Origin: Paenibacillus sp. SC116
GTDB lineage: Bacteria; Bacillota; Bacilli; Paenibacillales; Paenibacillaceae
Length of the DNA: 64,000 nt
Reading direction: 5' to 3'
Assembly: GCF_024733555.1 (NCBI RefSeq)
Contig: NZ_JANIOF010000001.1
Span: 1,033,225 to 1,097,224 of the forward strand
The position numbers were made by a program, and so were the translations under genes. The notes beneath the pieces are model-generated. The model had not been told where the DNA came from. It saw nothing but the letters and a program-made list of their open reading frames with translations, and did not search any database. Position 1 is the stretch's first letter. Each line of letters starts with the position of its first letter. Below are positions 1 through 8,944 of this stretch, piece after piece.

Positions 1-98
1 AGACCAAGCGCCGTTGCTACAACTAAGCATAACAGTGATCCCAGTATCATTTTCCTTTGTGACCAATAGTACGGACGTAATTGACCAAAAATATTCAT
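1..98 (-). CDS. N-terminal fragment of a membrane protein, probably an ABC exporter (cut by window edge)
   Basis: Reading the minus strand from an ATG at 96-98 gives MNIFGQLRPYYWSQRKMILG and then a hydrophobic stretch running off the window. A strong Shine-Dalgarno (AGGAGGGAGG) sits just upstream, so the start is well supported. A short basic/aromatic N-terminus followed at once by a first membrane helix is typical of half-size ABC transporters with fused permease and ATPase (the MsbA/YwjA/YfiB type). No ATPase part is visible, so the family call is inference from about 32 residues. Confidence 0.55.
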   Translation of the reverse strand, partial: MNIFGQLRPYYWSQRKMILGSLLCLVVATALG

Positions 99-295
99 GG
101 CAACCTCCCTCCTCCTACTCCTGTGTTATGTATTATCGGAGTTTAACACCAGCTTGTAGCAACAGCAAAACGCGCATTATCGCAAATTTAAGCGGAATGT
201 GCGATATTGAGAGATTTTGCATATATATACCCATATATTTCTTTTAATTCATTGTATTTTCTCAGATAATATCCATATTCCTTCGTTATGCACAA

Positions 296-319
296 ACTGC
301 CCCGATATATCGGGGCAGT
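296..319 (-). terminator. Perfect 24-bp palindrome, likely terminator of the dynamin gene
   Basis: A perfect inverted repeat, ACTGCCCCGATA followed by its complement, starts about 50 bp beyond the stop codon of the dynamin-like gene and is followed on the minus strand by TTTGTG. The GC-rich arms and position fit an intrinsic terminator, although the U-tract is short. The remainder of 99-370 shows no coding signal. Confidence 0.6.
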
Positions 320-370
320 AGCTAGAGCCATTCATATCAAATAAATATAAGAATGACAGAAAACATATTT

Positions 371-3300
371 TTATACGCTCATTTCTCGCTGGTGATTCAC
401 TTGCTGAACTTGCTGAATCGCATCTTGAAGCACTTCTATCGAGATCGTATCGGACGTAACCGAGCGCAATCGATTATAGTGTGCGTGCCATACTTCTCTC
501 GCTTCATTTTCTAGTTGACTGATTTCTTCGTGGAAGCAAGATGTTATATGCGAAATGAGCAGCTGTTGCATGTTGTGCACCTCAATCTTCATGGCCTCCA
601 TGCACATCACTTCTAAATGCTGCTTCAAGCTATCACGCCCACCCGCTTCAAAGAAATGCTTCGCGTTTTTATACCATTTACGCAGCTCTTTGACTTCCAT
701 TTGGAGTTGAGGCAGCTTGGCTTCCACATGAGGTGTAGTCCAAGAAGCCAATCGAGGCCACTCGTAAACATATCCTTCGAACCTAGCCATCATAAAGGAG
801 GAAGCATCTCCAATATGCTGAACGATAAGCCGCTTCGCATGCTGTTCTAAGCGCAAGCTGGTAGCCAATACTTCATTCGTTAGCTCTACTTCCAGATGAC
901 GTCTCCAATCTTGGAATGCGAGCCGCAATGCCAAATCAAGGTCGGACTGATCAGCTCGCAATGATGCAGGATTGAAGGCATACGCAAATCCGTCATTGAA
1001 ACGATATTGAATGCGCTGACGTACGTGATACAGCAGCTCTTCACATTCTTGCGTCATGGATCGGCTTTCATCGGTGTCGGCCAATAAACTCAATTGGTGT
1101 TCAACCTCAGACCAAGATTGAGCAATTTGTTGTTGCTGCTGTTCCCGATCTGCCGCATTAGATAACACTGCCCGCTCCAAAGCTTGAAGCTGCGCATGTG
1201 CACGCTGAATGTCAGCATAAGCTCGCTCCATACTCATTGCAGCTAGTTCATTCACTGCGAATGACATAAACCGCTCCTCAAACGCTTCAAAGCCAGCTGC
1301 TCGAATTTGGGCTCTATTGTCTGCCAATTTACCTTCAAGCGCACGCAAACTGGATACTGCATTCAATCTTGGCGAACGAATTCCAAATTCCAGCAACCTG
1401 CCTTCTACATAGGTCATAACACTTTCCAACTCGTCCTTACTTGCGGCGAGATCTGCTGCATTGACGATAAAGAACATTTTATCCATTTCGAATGCATCTT
1501 TAACTCGACCAAGCTGCGTTAGAAATTGTCGATCCGCCTGAGAGAATGCATGGTTATAATAAGTCACAAACAAGATCATGTCCGCATTTTTGATATACTC
1601 AAAGGCTACTCCTGTATGCCGCGCATTAATAGAATCTGCACCAGGGGTATCCACGAATACGAAACCTTGTCGTGTCCATTCACAGTCATACATATATTCA
1701 ATATGTTCAACAAAAGCAGAACGAGATTCATCTGCTACATAAGACCGATATTCTGCTTCCTCAACAAGTATTTCTTTGCCTATATGCTCTTTAACATGAA
1801 CATACCCTGTCGAAATAGCTTGAATAAAGCTGTAATGCGGGCGTCCAGAAGGATGCAGCATGTCAGGATTCCAACGCGATAATGAAGCGATAGCTTCTTC
1901 TAATGAATAATGAACTGCGTTAGCATCACCCATTTGTACCAAAGCATAGCGCATATCTTCCAAAAGTCGCTGTTCACTCTTCAATCGAATCAAGGCAGTA
2001 CCATGAGGCCGCTCTGCGGTTGGTGCCGTGATTGTATTAATCGCTGCTGTCGTTGGATTAGGCGAAACAGGCAGGGCATTAGCACCAATAAGCGCGTTAG
2101 CAAACGATGATTTACCTGCACTAAATGCTCCAAACAACGCAACTGTAAAGCGGTTATTGGCGAGCCGCTCTGCTTTGTTGCGATAGTCAGCTGCGAGCGC
2201 GGTCATCGATTCGATACGTTCCAATTGCTTTGAAGTTGAGCGCAACGCTTCTACTGCAGCAGCAATACCGCTCCGCACGTTAGCTGGTTCCAATACCGAG
2301 TCAGCGGAAAGTGCTTCCCCCTCTGCACCATCAGCCTGTGGGTTCATCTCCGTGCTGACAGATGTAATATACATTTCATCTGTATTTGCCATCTGCTCTA
2401 ACGCTTGATCCACACTACCCTGAGCCTGTTGCTCATCAAATTCATTCCGTCTCGCTTCGACTATCTTACAAGCTTGCTCCCTAACAGAATGAATTACGTG
2501 CTGAAGCGATTTCAAATCATCTTTTTCTTTATTATCTTTACTGTCATGATTCAGCTGAGCTTGCAGTTGATTCACGTTTAGCTTTACTTCGTTTAAACGA
2601 GCTTCCAATTGATGCAGTGCAGCGAGTTGCTGTTTCATATGTTCAAACTGACTCTCTTGCTGATGAATCAATCCAGAATCTCTGTCGCTTATTTGCTCAA
2701 ATAATTGATCAGAGCCTGCGAGCACCGTGCGCCGTACTGCTGCCTTCATCTCTTCAGCACGAGATTGGCAGTAATTCATCGTGTACTCGCCGCTGCCTAC
2801 AGAAGATTCCTGTACATGCTGTTTGAGCATATCAGTTGTAAATTGAGGAAGCTTATCCTCCAGCGTTTGAACCGATAGGCGCTCATCCACTCCTGCTTCA
2901 CGAGCAAGCGTGCGATACATAGGCAACAAATGCGCATATACATGTGCACGCAGTTCCTCATTCCATTTTGCAGCAAGCTGCTCCAGACGGCGCTCCCGCT
3001 CCGCTTCTGTCTTTCCTGCAGTAAAGAGGAGTCCTACCTTGAAACCAGGCTTGCGACTGTCCAAATATTGTTGTGCTGCATCACGAAGCACAGCAGGAGT
3101 TAAGTTCGCGTCACGTAGAAGTCGTATTAGCGCTTGCATCCATTCACTTTGCTGTTTTGTGTTCTGACCTCGCAATTGCTCCAATTGGGATGCTGCGGCA
3201 TCATACTCCCCTTGCAACGCCTGTACAGCTTCCTTGCCGCCAACTTGCTCTTCCCATTGCTCTCGTGCCTCTGCTATCGGCTGACTAGCCCACGCCTCAT

Positions 3301-4192
3301 ATTCTTTCACAATCTCTTGAGAGGCCCTTACAGCTCCAACTTGCACAAATGGTGCTCGATGTTCGACCAGCAAGCTGAGCGCCGTTTGCGCTGCCATCCA
3401 CTCATTGCACGGATGCTCAGGCTGGCGCATCGAAACATAATAAATAGCTGCTGGAGCAATATTCCACGCTTGCAAAGCAGACTCTACACTATCACGGTAG
3501 CTTTTAAATGACAGCTCTTGTTCACGATGTTTATCAATTTGATTCACAATCCATATAAGCGGTTTGCCCGCGTCAGCAACTTTTTTGGCAAAAGTAAAAT
3601 TCAACTCAGATTGCACATGATTATAGTCCGTCACATAAACGACAACATCAGCCAAGTGTAGAGCTGATTCTGTTGCTGCCCGGTGAGTGTCATCCGTAGA
3701 ATCAACACCAGGCGTATCAAGCAATACAGCTCCCTGACGGAGCCACTCTACCTCTTCAAACAGAACAATCCGTTCGATCTGGTCTCCATCTCGGCAAGCA
3801 GCCTGCAGCTGCGCTAGAGGAATCTGCTCCGCGGAGGTTCCGCCCTCTGCATTATGGCGATATATCTCGGCACGACTTGTTCCATACCGCACCTCAACAA
3901 TATTGGCACTTGTCGGTATCGGACTGGACGGAAGCAATGCTCGACCACTTAGCCGGTTAATTACGGTTGACTTGCCTGCTGAGAAATGACCACACATCGC
4001 AATGTATAAAGATTGCTCCCGCCATTTAGCAGCTACTTCTTTCATTTTAGATGATCCAGCAGAATTTCCAGCTGCCTCTAACTGAACAGCTAGCTCTTCC
4101 AATTGTTTATCGAAGCTTATTGAATCTGTACCTGAATGTACTACGGATTGAAGCGTTTCTGAGATGCGATCCCTGTTATGCACAATACCCAT
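371..4192 (-). CDS. dynA: Tandem dynamin-like GTPase (DynA/YpbR family)
   Basis: About 1,270 residues carrying two complete dynamin-type GTPase modules in one chain. The first has a P-loop GHFSAGKST, switch/G3 LLDTPGVDST and G4-like NQID. The second, about 600 residues later, has GAFSAGKSS, DTPGADS and a degenerate G4 (NAADLA). Long helical, glutamine-rich stretches that would form stalks follow each. B. subtilis DynA is also a fused double dynamin; it tethers and fuses membranes and helps membranes survive phage and pore-forming agents. The start is uncertain: ATG at 4192 directly abuts GGGGGA, GTG at 4183 has better spacing, and ATG at 4213 has no clear ribosome site. Longer forms would run through the upstream terminator and are unlikely. 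It has no obvious co-transcribed partner. Confidence 0.9.
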   Translation of the reverse strand: MGIVHNRDRISETLQSVVHSGTDSISFDKQLEELAVQLEAAGNSAGSSKMKEVAAKWREQSLYIAMCGHFSAGKSTVINRLSGRALLPSSPIPTSANIVEVRYGTSRAEIYRHNAEGGTSAEQIPLAQLQAACRDGDQIERIVLFEEVEWLRQGAVLLDTPGVDSTDDTHRAATESALHLADVVVYVTDYNHVQSELNFTFAKKVADAGKPLIWIVNQIDKHREQELSFKSYRDSVESALQAWNIAPAAIYYVSMRQPEHPCNEWMAAQTALSLLVEHRAPFVQVGAVRASQEIVKEYEAWASQPIAEAREQWEEQVGGKEAVQALQGEYDAAASQLEQLRGQNTKQQSEWMQALIRLLRDANLTPAVLRDAAQQYLDSRKPGFKVGLLFTAGKTEAERERRLEQLAAKWNEELRAHVYAHLLPMYRTLAREAGVDERLSVQTLEDKLPQFTTDMLKQHVQESSVGSGEYTMNYCQSRAEEMKAAVRRTVLAGSDQLFEQISDRDSGLIHQQESQFEHMKQQLAALHQLEARLNEVKLNVNQLQAQLNHDSKDNKEKDDLKSLQHVIHSVREQACKIVEARRNEFDEQQAQGSVDQALEQMANTDEMYITSVSTEMNPQADGAEGEALSADSVLEPANVRSGIAAAVEALRSTSKQLERIESMTALAADYRNKAERLANNRFTVALFGAFSAGKSSFANALIGANALPVSPNPTTAAINTITAPTAERPHGTALIRLKSEQRLLEDMRYALVQMGDANAVHYSLEEAIASLSRWNPDMLHPSGRPHYSFIQAISTGYVHVKEHIGKEILVEEAEYRSYVADESRSAFVEHIEYMYDCEWTRQGFVFVDTPGADSINARHTGVAFEYIKNADMILFVTYYNHAFSQADRQFLTQLGRVKDAFEMDKMFFIVNAADLAASKDELESVMTYVEGRLLEFGIRSPRLNAVSSLRALEGKLADNRAQIRAAGFEAFEERFMSFAVNELAAMSMERAYADIQRAHAQLQALERAVLSNAADREQQQQQIAQSWSEVEHQLSLLADTDESRSMTQECEELLYHVRQRIQYRFNDGFAYAFNPASLRADQSDLDLALRLAFQDWRRHLEVELTNEVLATSLRLEQHAKRLIVQHIGDASSFMMARFEGYVYEWPRLASWTTPHVEAKLPQLQMEVKELRKWYKNAKHFFEAGGRDSLKQHLEVMCMEAMKIEVHNMQQLLISHITSCFHEEISQLENEAREVWHAHYNRLRSVTSDTISIEVLQDAIQQVQQVNHQREMSV

Positions 4193-4250
4193 TCCCCCAT
4201 CTATAAGCTCCATGACTTTTAGCAAGACATGGTAAATCGATTTTTTGCAT

Positions 4251-4277
4251 GAAAAAACCGAGTATGCTCGGCTTTTC
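4251..4277 (-). terminator. Intrinsic terminator downstream of the nth operon
   Basis: On the minus strand the sequence reads GCCGAG, loop CATA, CTCGG and then six T. It lies 23 bp past the stop of the small conserved gene and upstream of the dynamin gene, separating the two transcripts. It also argues against any dynamin start above 4250. Confidence 0.85.
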
Positions 4278-4299
4278 ATGTTGCCTACAAACTCGGTTA

Positions 4300-4572
4300 T
4301 TAGTGTACCATATTTTGTTCTTCAGGGAGAAGAATTTCAAACTGTTTAGCATGCTGTAGAATAATAATGCCTTGATGCTTGTCGCGCATGACAACTACAT
4401 TATTTTTCTGCTTCATCCGATCCACATATTGTTCAGGCACACTGCCTGCTCCATACACCGTTACGCCGTCCACTTCGATTTCCTCATCGTCTTGGACAGG
4501 TTGTTCCAGCAACTTCAAGTATATATCCGAGAATTGTTCGAAGCTATCCGTATATACTGAGATGCACTTCAT
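4300..4572 (-). CDS. Small conserved protein of unknown function, downstream of nth
   Basis: A 90-residue acidic protein beginning MKCISVYTDSFEQFSDIY. The start at 4572 is chosen because GGTGG lies at proper spacing upstream; a GTG four codons earlier has none. No signal peptide, membrane segment or cysteine is visible. The segment with VDGVTVYGAG, VPEQYVDRM and VVVMRDKHQGIIILQH looks like a compact alpha/beta fold. I recall similar small proteins in Paenibacillus genomes but cannot name a function. It follows nth by about 47 bp and precedes a terminator, so it is probably the last gene of the nth transcript. Confidence 0.75.
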   Translation of the reverse strand: MKCISVYTDSFEQFSDIYLKLLEQPVQDDEEIEVDGVTVYGAGSVPEQYVDRMKQKNNVVVMRDKHQGIIILQHAKQFEILLPEEQNMVH

Positions 4573-4619
4573 TTCGATCGCCACCTATCCGTGTAAATAG
4601 TATATTACTCATTCTTTCT

Positions 4620-5270
4620 TCATTTAGCTGCTTTCATACGCCTTTTGCCAAATTTACATATCTCTAGCAACGGACATACTTCACAGCGCGGGGACTGAGC
4701 TTTGCAGTGATATCTTCCAAAAAAAATAAGTCTATGATGCGTATCCGTCCATTCCTGCTTCGGGATTTTTCGCATAAGTTTCTTTTCAACTTCCAACACA
4801 CTATCTTCATCATTAGCAAGGCCTAAGCGCTTAGATACACGCTCAACATGTGTGTCAACTGCAATCGCAGGCACACCGAAAGCATTCGAGACTACGACAT
4901 TCGCAGTCTTACGCCCTACTCCTGGCAATGTTGTTAATTGGTCGTGCTGACGCGGAACTTCACCATCATAACTCTCTAGTAGCATATGGCACAGTTTCTG
5001 AATGTTCTTCGCTTTATTTCGAAATAATCCAATTCGTCTAATATCCTGTTCCAATTCATCTAGAGGCACTGCAATATAGTCTTCTGGTCGCTTGTATTTG
5101 CGGAACAAATCAATCGTGACCTTGTTGACCATCTCATCGGTACATTGCGCAGAGAGCAAAACCGCAATCGTCAACTCAAATGGATTGGAATGAGTTAATT
5201 CACAATGCGCATCCGGGAACATTTCCCCAAACGTATCCAATATGCGGCGCACACGTGCGCTGGTAGCCAT
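4620..5270 (-). CDS. nth: Endonuclease III
   Basis: 216 residues, normal for the family. It is a DNA glycosylase/AP lyase that removes oxidised pyrimidines in base excision repair. The helix-hairpin-helix reads LTTLPGVGRKTANVV and contains the catalytic lysine. The catalytic aspartate is in AVDTHVERVS. The iron-sulphur loop has the expected C-x6-C-x2-C-x5-C spacing near the C-terminus (CKAQSPRCEVCPLLEIC). GAGAGGG precedes the ATG by seven bases. In B. subtilis nth lies beside dnaD; here dnaD is 33 kb away, so the conserved block has been split by inserted genes. Confidence 0.97.
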   Translation of the reverse strand: MATSARVRRILDTFGEMFPDAHCELTHSNPFELTIAVLLSAQCTDEMVNKVTIDLFRKYKRPEDYIAVPLDELEQDIRRIGLFRNKAKNIQKLCHMLLESYDGEVPRQHDQLTTLPGVGRKTANVVVSNAFGVPAIAVDTHVERVSKRLGLANDEDSVLEVEKKLMRKIPKQEWTDTHHRLIFFGRYHCKAQSPRCEVCPLLEICKFGKRRMKAAK

Positions 5271-5354
5271 TTAAATCCCTCTCTTCTTTTCTTACCCAAG
5301 AATATATTATATCATGCTACAAGCTCTTATGGCTAGTAAATGTCGCATAACGTC

Positions 5355-5396
5355 AATAAAAAGTCAAAAGAACTTGGCCTATGATGACCAAGCTCT
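5355..5396 (-). terminator. Intrinsic terminator of the SLH gene
   Basis: On the minus strand AGAGCTTGG, a 10-base loop and CCAAGTTCT are followed by TTTTGACTTTTT. It starts 14 bp after the stop of the SLH-domain gene and ends its transcript before nth. Confidence 0.8.
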
Positions 5397-5409
5397 TTCG
5401 TCCGTTAAA

Positions 5410-8157
5410 CTAGTTTTTCTCTACTTCAACGACTTTGCCATTCATAAGATAAATTGTAATACTATCACCATTTTTAAATGAAGACCAATTTAGTGTCTGA
5501 CCTTTACTATGAACAAGCGCTTCTGGCAAAACAACGAGGCGAGGCTGCGTACCGCTCACGCTGGAACGTTGTACAAACAATTCCTTCGTATTCGCATCAT
5601 ATTTCCAGAAGTTATGCTTCTCACCTTGCATCACTTTCAAGACGGTAGCATTATTGGCGTCTTTACGAATCTCGATACGTTCTCCCACTTGTAACGCCGA
5701 TGGATTATTAGTTGTCGTACCATTGGCTGCAATTATGGTCACACCATTATTTATTGGATGAGTGGACGTTTGACCTTTGTAATCTTTGACCGTAACGATG
5801 CCTGCATTCACATCAACTGATTCAACACGACCTGTATTTACTGCTACTTTGCGCAATTCTACCAAGCTGCGTCCATTAAAGACGGCATTGACAACGTCAT
5901 CTGTACGCAAGTCAGATACGGAAAGCTTTTCATTGTTTAATCCGTATACTGGAACCGACAATACAGAATGCTCCTCAACCTGTCGACTTGTATCACGTAA
6001 TGTTACGCGACCTGTGGATGTATTTGCCGCTGCTACTTCGAACTGCTTGTAGGAACGCACCGACATAGACATCGCACTCGACTGATCTTGCGACAATACG
6101 ACAGTCACTTCATTTCCAGGTTTAACGTCAGCTAACGTCGCTCCACTTTTTCCGTATACATCAACAACGAATAAGTTAGTCGAGTATGGAAGCGTAATGA
6201 TCTGCTCGTTAGCAAGCTTCAATGTAATAGTACGAGAAGATGTGCTGACATTGACAATCGTGCCTTCGTATTTATGAGCAAATGACACAAGAAGCACTTT
6301 GTCGCCAGTAAACTGAATGTTTACTTTGCGCTTGCCATTCAACATTGGAATAACAGCTGCTCCAATAATGCTATTACCATCCAACTCATATTTCGTATCA
6401 TCCGTTAAATAGAAGCTCTTAACACCGATATTGTCGGCAATAACCGTCAGTAATTTTTTCTCAGCATTATAGTATTCTACCTGAGCACCGATAAGCGTCT
6501 CTACTTTACGACTAAGTACCTCAATACGAGTAACCTTATCTTCACCGTCAATTGTTAATTTAACACGGTCTCCATACTCTCCAGCAAGCAAGTTATCCAC
6601 ACTTGTTTGCTTCATACCATTAATGACAACTTCAACATTGCGAGCGATCATCTTCGCTTCCAGCCTATTGTCGTCCTTCAAAATGGTAATGCTCGTCTTA
6701 GCTGGCCCCATCGCTTGAATCTTACCGTCAATCGTATAGGAAGGCGAACTATTTAACGTGATTCCAGTAATGACACTATTTTTAACTGTATACGTAATCG
6801 GATCGTTCACTTTCAAATCTTCAAACTTAAACAGCTGATTCGCATAACTAACGACAGCCTGCTCATCTACTCGGAACGTTTCGCTTGCACCATTTTCAAG
6901 CTTAACCGTCACATTGCGAGTTGTTTTATTAATTTCAGTAATTGTACCTTTAGCAGACTTATTGACAGGACCTGATTTGACTTGAATTTCAAGCACACGA
7001 CGATCTTCAGAGAACGTTTCACGCATAAGAGTCAATTCTAAATCCGCTGTCAGTTTGTCCACTGTGATTGTATTTCCGCTCGCATCTTTCAAGATCGTGT
7101 TTTGCTCATATTTTACCTGTTGCAAGTCTTCGCTTCCTGCTACTTTCAAATAGAGCTTATTCTCAGATGGCACCACATATTTCAACGTAGCTTGTACATT
7201 TTCCACTTGAGGCGCTGCATCTAGCAATTCTACATAAGCTGCATTGTTAGCTTCTCCGATAACACGAACTTTTGTATAAGCTGGAATATCTTTAGGCGCA
7301 ATAGGCTTAGCATTGCTATAATATACCGTTTTCGCATCGACACGATAGTTAACCCATTGATTGTCTTGATTAAACAAACGAATGGAGTTATCTGTGATAC
7401 CACCAGAAATACCATGGTATTCATTTGCATATTGAATATCAAGAACGCTCTCACCACGACTGAAGAAAGAGGCGATTTGCGCACGAGTTACTATATCTTT
7501 CGGAAGGAAGCGATTTTTGTCCATACCATTCGCAAGCTTTAAATGTGTGGCCACATTCACATAGCCCAGCGCATTAGCAGAAATATCACCGTTATCTGCA
7601 AATGTTGTTGCTTGTTTCATCGCTTCTTGAGCATCAGTATCTTTACCCATTGCTCGAACAAGGATTTTAGTAACCCATTCACGTGTAGCTTTTTGCTCCC
7701 CCCAAGTTCCTTTTGCTTTCGGGTCAAGCGCTGCTACTTCCTCGGTCTTATTAATCAATCCCTTTTGAATTGCCAATGCTGCATACGGCTTAAAATGATT
7801 ACCTACTTTAATACCTTCTGGGAGCACAACCTCATCAGCATTCGGCAGCTCACTCTTCACATTCATATATTGAAGTGCTATCGTAATTGCTTCTTGTTGG
7901 GTAACAGGATCATCCGGACGGAACTTGCCATTATATCCTTTCAAAATACCAAGTGCTGCTAGTTTATGTATATGAGCTTCACCCCAATGCCCAGACTTCA
8001 AGTCTGAAAACATGGGACTGAAACCAGTCGTATTTGCTTTAGTCGCAGTTGAAGTAGCCTCAGCTGCAAATGCTGCAGGAACGGTTGACATCGTTAACGA
8101 TAAAGCCAGTATCGCACTTGTAGCAATGCGGATTGGCTTACGAGTTTGATTTACCAT
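5410..8157 (-). CDS. Secreted protein with S-layer homology (SLH) domains
   Basis: 915 residues. A Sec signal peptide (basic start, hydrophobic core, cleavage after AFAA near residue 31) precedes three SLH units at about residues 48-240. These are recognisable from FSDLKSGHWGEAHIHKLAAL, GYNGKFRPDDPVTQQEA and NRFLPKDIVTRAQIASFF. SLH domains bind pyruvylated secondary cell-wall polymer. The remaining 670 residues are beta-rich and repetitive, with motifs such as GTITEINKTTRNVTVKLENG, GTIVNVSTSSRTITLKL and GRVESVDVNAGIVTVKD, which suggests a row of small OB/SH3-like beta units. AAGGAGATGCGTC precedes the ATG. It has its own terminator and sits beside the amidase and GerMN genes, consistent with an envelope protein. 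The ligand of the repeat region is unknown. Confidence 0.92.
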   Translation of the reverse strand: MVNQTRKPIRIATSAILALSLTMSTVPAAFAAEATSTATKANTTGFSPMFSDLKSGHWGEAHIHKLAALGILKGYNGKFRPDDPVTQQEAITIALQYMNVKSELPNADEVVLPEGIKVGNHFKPYAALAIQKGLINKTEEVAALDPKAKGTWGEQKATREWVTKILVRAMGKDTDAQEAMKQATTFADNGDISANALGYVNVATHLKLANGMDKNRFLPKDIVTRAQIASFFSRGESVLDIQYANEYHGISGGITDNSIRLFNQDNQWVNYRVDAKTVYYSNAKPIAPKDIPAYTKVRVIGEANNAAYVELLDAAPQVENVQATLKYVVPSENKLYLKVAGSEDLQQVKYEQNTILKDASGNTITVDKLTADLELTLMRETFSEDRRVLEIQVKSGPVNKSAKGTITEINKTTRNVTVKLENGASETFRVDEQAVVSYANQLFKFEDLKVNDPITYTVKNSVITGITLNSSPSYTIDGKIQAMGPAKTSITILKDDNRLEAKMIARNVEVVINGMKQTSVDNLLAGEYGDRVKLTIDGEDKVTRIEVLSRKVETLIGAQVEYYNAEKKLLTVIADNIGVKSFYLTDDTKYELDGNSIIGAAVIPMLNGKRKVNIQFTGDKVLLVSFAHKYEGTIVNVSTSSRTITLKLANEQIITLPYSTNLFVVDVYGKSGATLADVKPGNEVTVVLSQDQSSAMSMSVRSYKQFEVAAANTSTGRVTLRDTSRQVEEHSVLSVPVYGLNNEKLSVSDLRTDDVVNAVFNGRSLVELRKVAVNTGRVESVDVNAGIVTVKDYKGQTSTHPINNGVTIIAANGTTTNNPSALQVGERIEIRKDANNATVLKVMQGEKHNFWKYDANTKELFVQRSSVSGTQPRLVVLPEALVHSKGQTLNWSSFKNGDSITIYLMNGKVVEVEKN

Positions 8158-8214
8158 GACGCATCTCCTTAATCACCTAATTATCTAAAATCGTCCAAAT
8201 GTGTACTTATTCGA

Positions 8215-8247
8215 CAACAACAGGGGCATCTCCTGCCCCTGTTGTTG
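8215..8247 (-). terminator. Strong hairpin downstream of the GerMN lipoprotein gene
   Basis: Fourteen-base arms (CAACAACAGGGGCA and its complement) enclose a five-base loop 38 bp after the GerMN stop codon. No long T-run follows on the minus strand, but the arm itself is T-rich. It probably terminates or stabilises the amidase-GerMN transcript. Confidence 0.65.
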
Positions 8248-8284
8248 ATTGTCATACTTATTTAACTATCTATTAAACATCACT

Positions 8285-8872
8285 CTACGGTCGCTTGATT
8301 GGGTGTTCCAATGTCACATGCCCCATCAAACTCTCTGTTGCTTGACCATCTACTAAAATATCAATGGCTTTAACATCTTCAAACTGGAACAAGGTTTGTG
8401 TCAAAGCATCAAGAGCAAATTGCTCTCCGCCTGAACCAAGGTTTGCTCCTTCAGGGATATGAATGTCAATTGTTAATGTACCGTTATCGAACTTGTGAGA
8501 CTTGAATTGAATTTGCTCCCACAATGCATACGTATTAGGCACGTCCGTTTTTTGCAATGCCGCTAATACAGCGTCAAATCTTTCCTTGTCATTCGTATAA
8601 GAGAACGATTTATCGTATGATTTCAATTCCATCAACTGATCATCAGAAATATATACTTTAATCGTCTGTTCTTTTTTCTCTGGTTTCGGTGTTTCCTCTG
8701 GCTTCTGCTCAGGCTGTACAGGAGTCTTCTCACCAGGTGTTGGTGTAGGATTCTGACCTGTCGTCGCTGGCGGTTCTGCCGGAGCAGGTGCAGTCGACTG
8801 ATTGCCACAAGCAGATACAATACTCATTGCGAGCACTAGTGTAGCTAGAATGATCCATTTCCCACGTTTCAT
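8285..8872 (-). CDS. GerMN-domain lipoprotein
   Basis: 195 residues from an ATG preceded by AAGGAGGT at good spacing; upstream in-frame codons lack a ribosome site. A lipoprotein signal ends in a lipobox before the cysteine of SACGNQ. A proline/threonine/glutamate-rich linker follows, then a GerMN domain (roughly residues 70-190; IKVYISDD, LTIDIHIPEGANLGSGGEQF, IDILVDGQ). GerMN domains occur in the spore germination lipoprotein GerM and in many envelope lipoproteins. It lies 72 bp downstream of the amidase gene and ends at a strong hairpin, so the two are likely co-transcribed. A role in spore cortex or peptidoglycan processing is inference. Confidence 0.85.
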   Translation of the reverse strand: MKRGKWIILATLVLAMSIVSACGNQSTAPAPAEPPATTGQNPTPTPGEKTPVQPEQKPEETPKPEKKEQTIKVYISDDQLMELKSYDKSFSYTNDKERFDAVLAALQKTDVPNTYALWEQIQFKSHKFDNGTLTIDIHIPEGANLGSGGEQFALDALTQTLFQFEDVKAIDILVDGQATESLMGHVTLEHPIKRP

Positions 8873-8944
8873 ATAACATGACCTCCTTCTATACCATAAT
8901 AAACGTTTCAACATATGCTCAGGTTGCAAATTTATTAAGAAGAA

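Noticed and set aside
14-247. 77-codon plus-strand frame at the left edge
   Set aside because: It lies opposite the supported minus-strand membrane-protein start and its ribosome site, with no start signal of its own.
4176-4394. 72-codon minus-strand frame across the dynA/nth-operon junction
   Set aside because: It overlaps a clear terminator and two better-supported genes, with no ribosome site.
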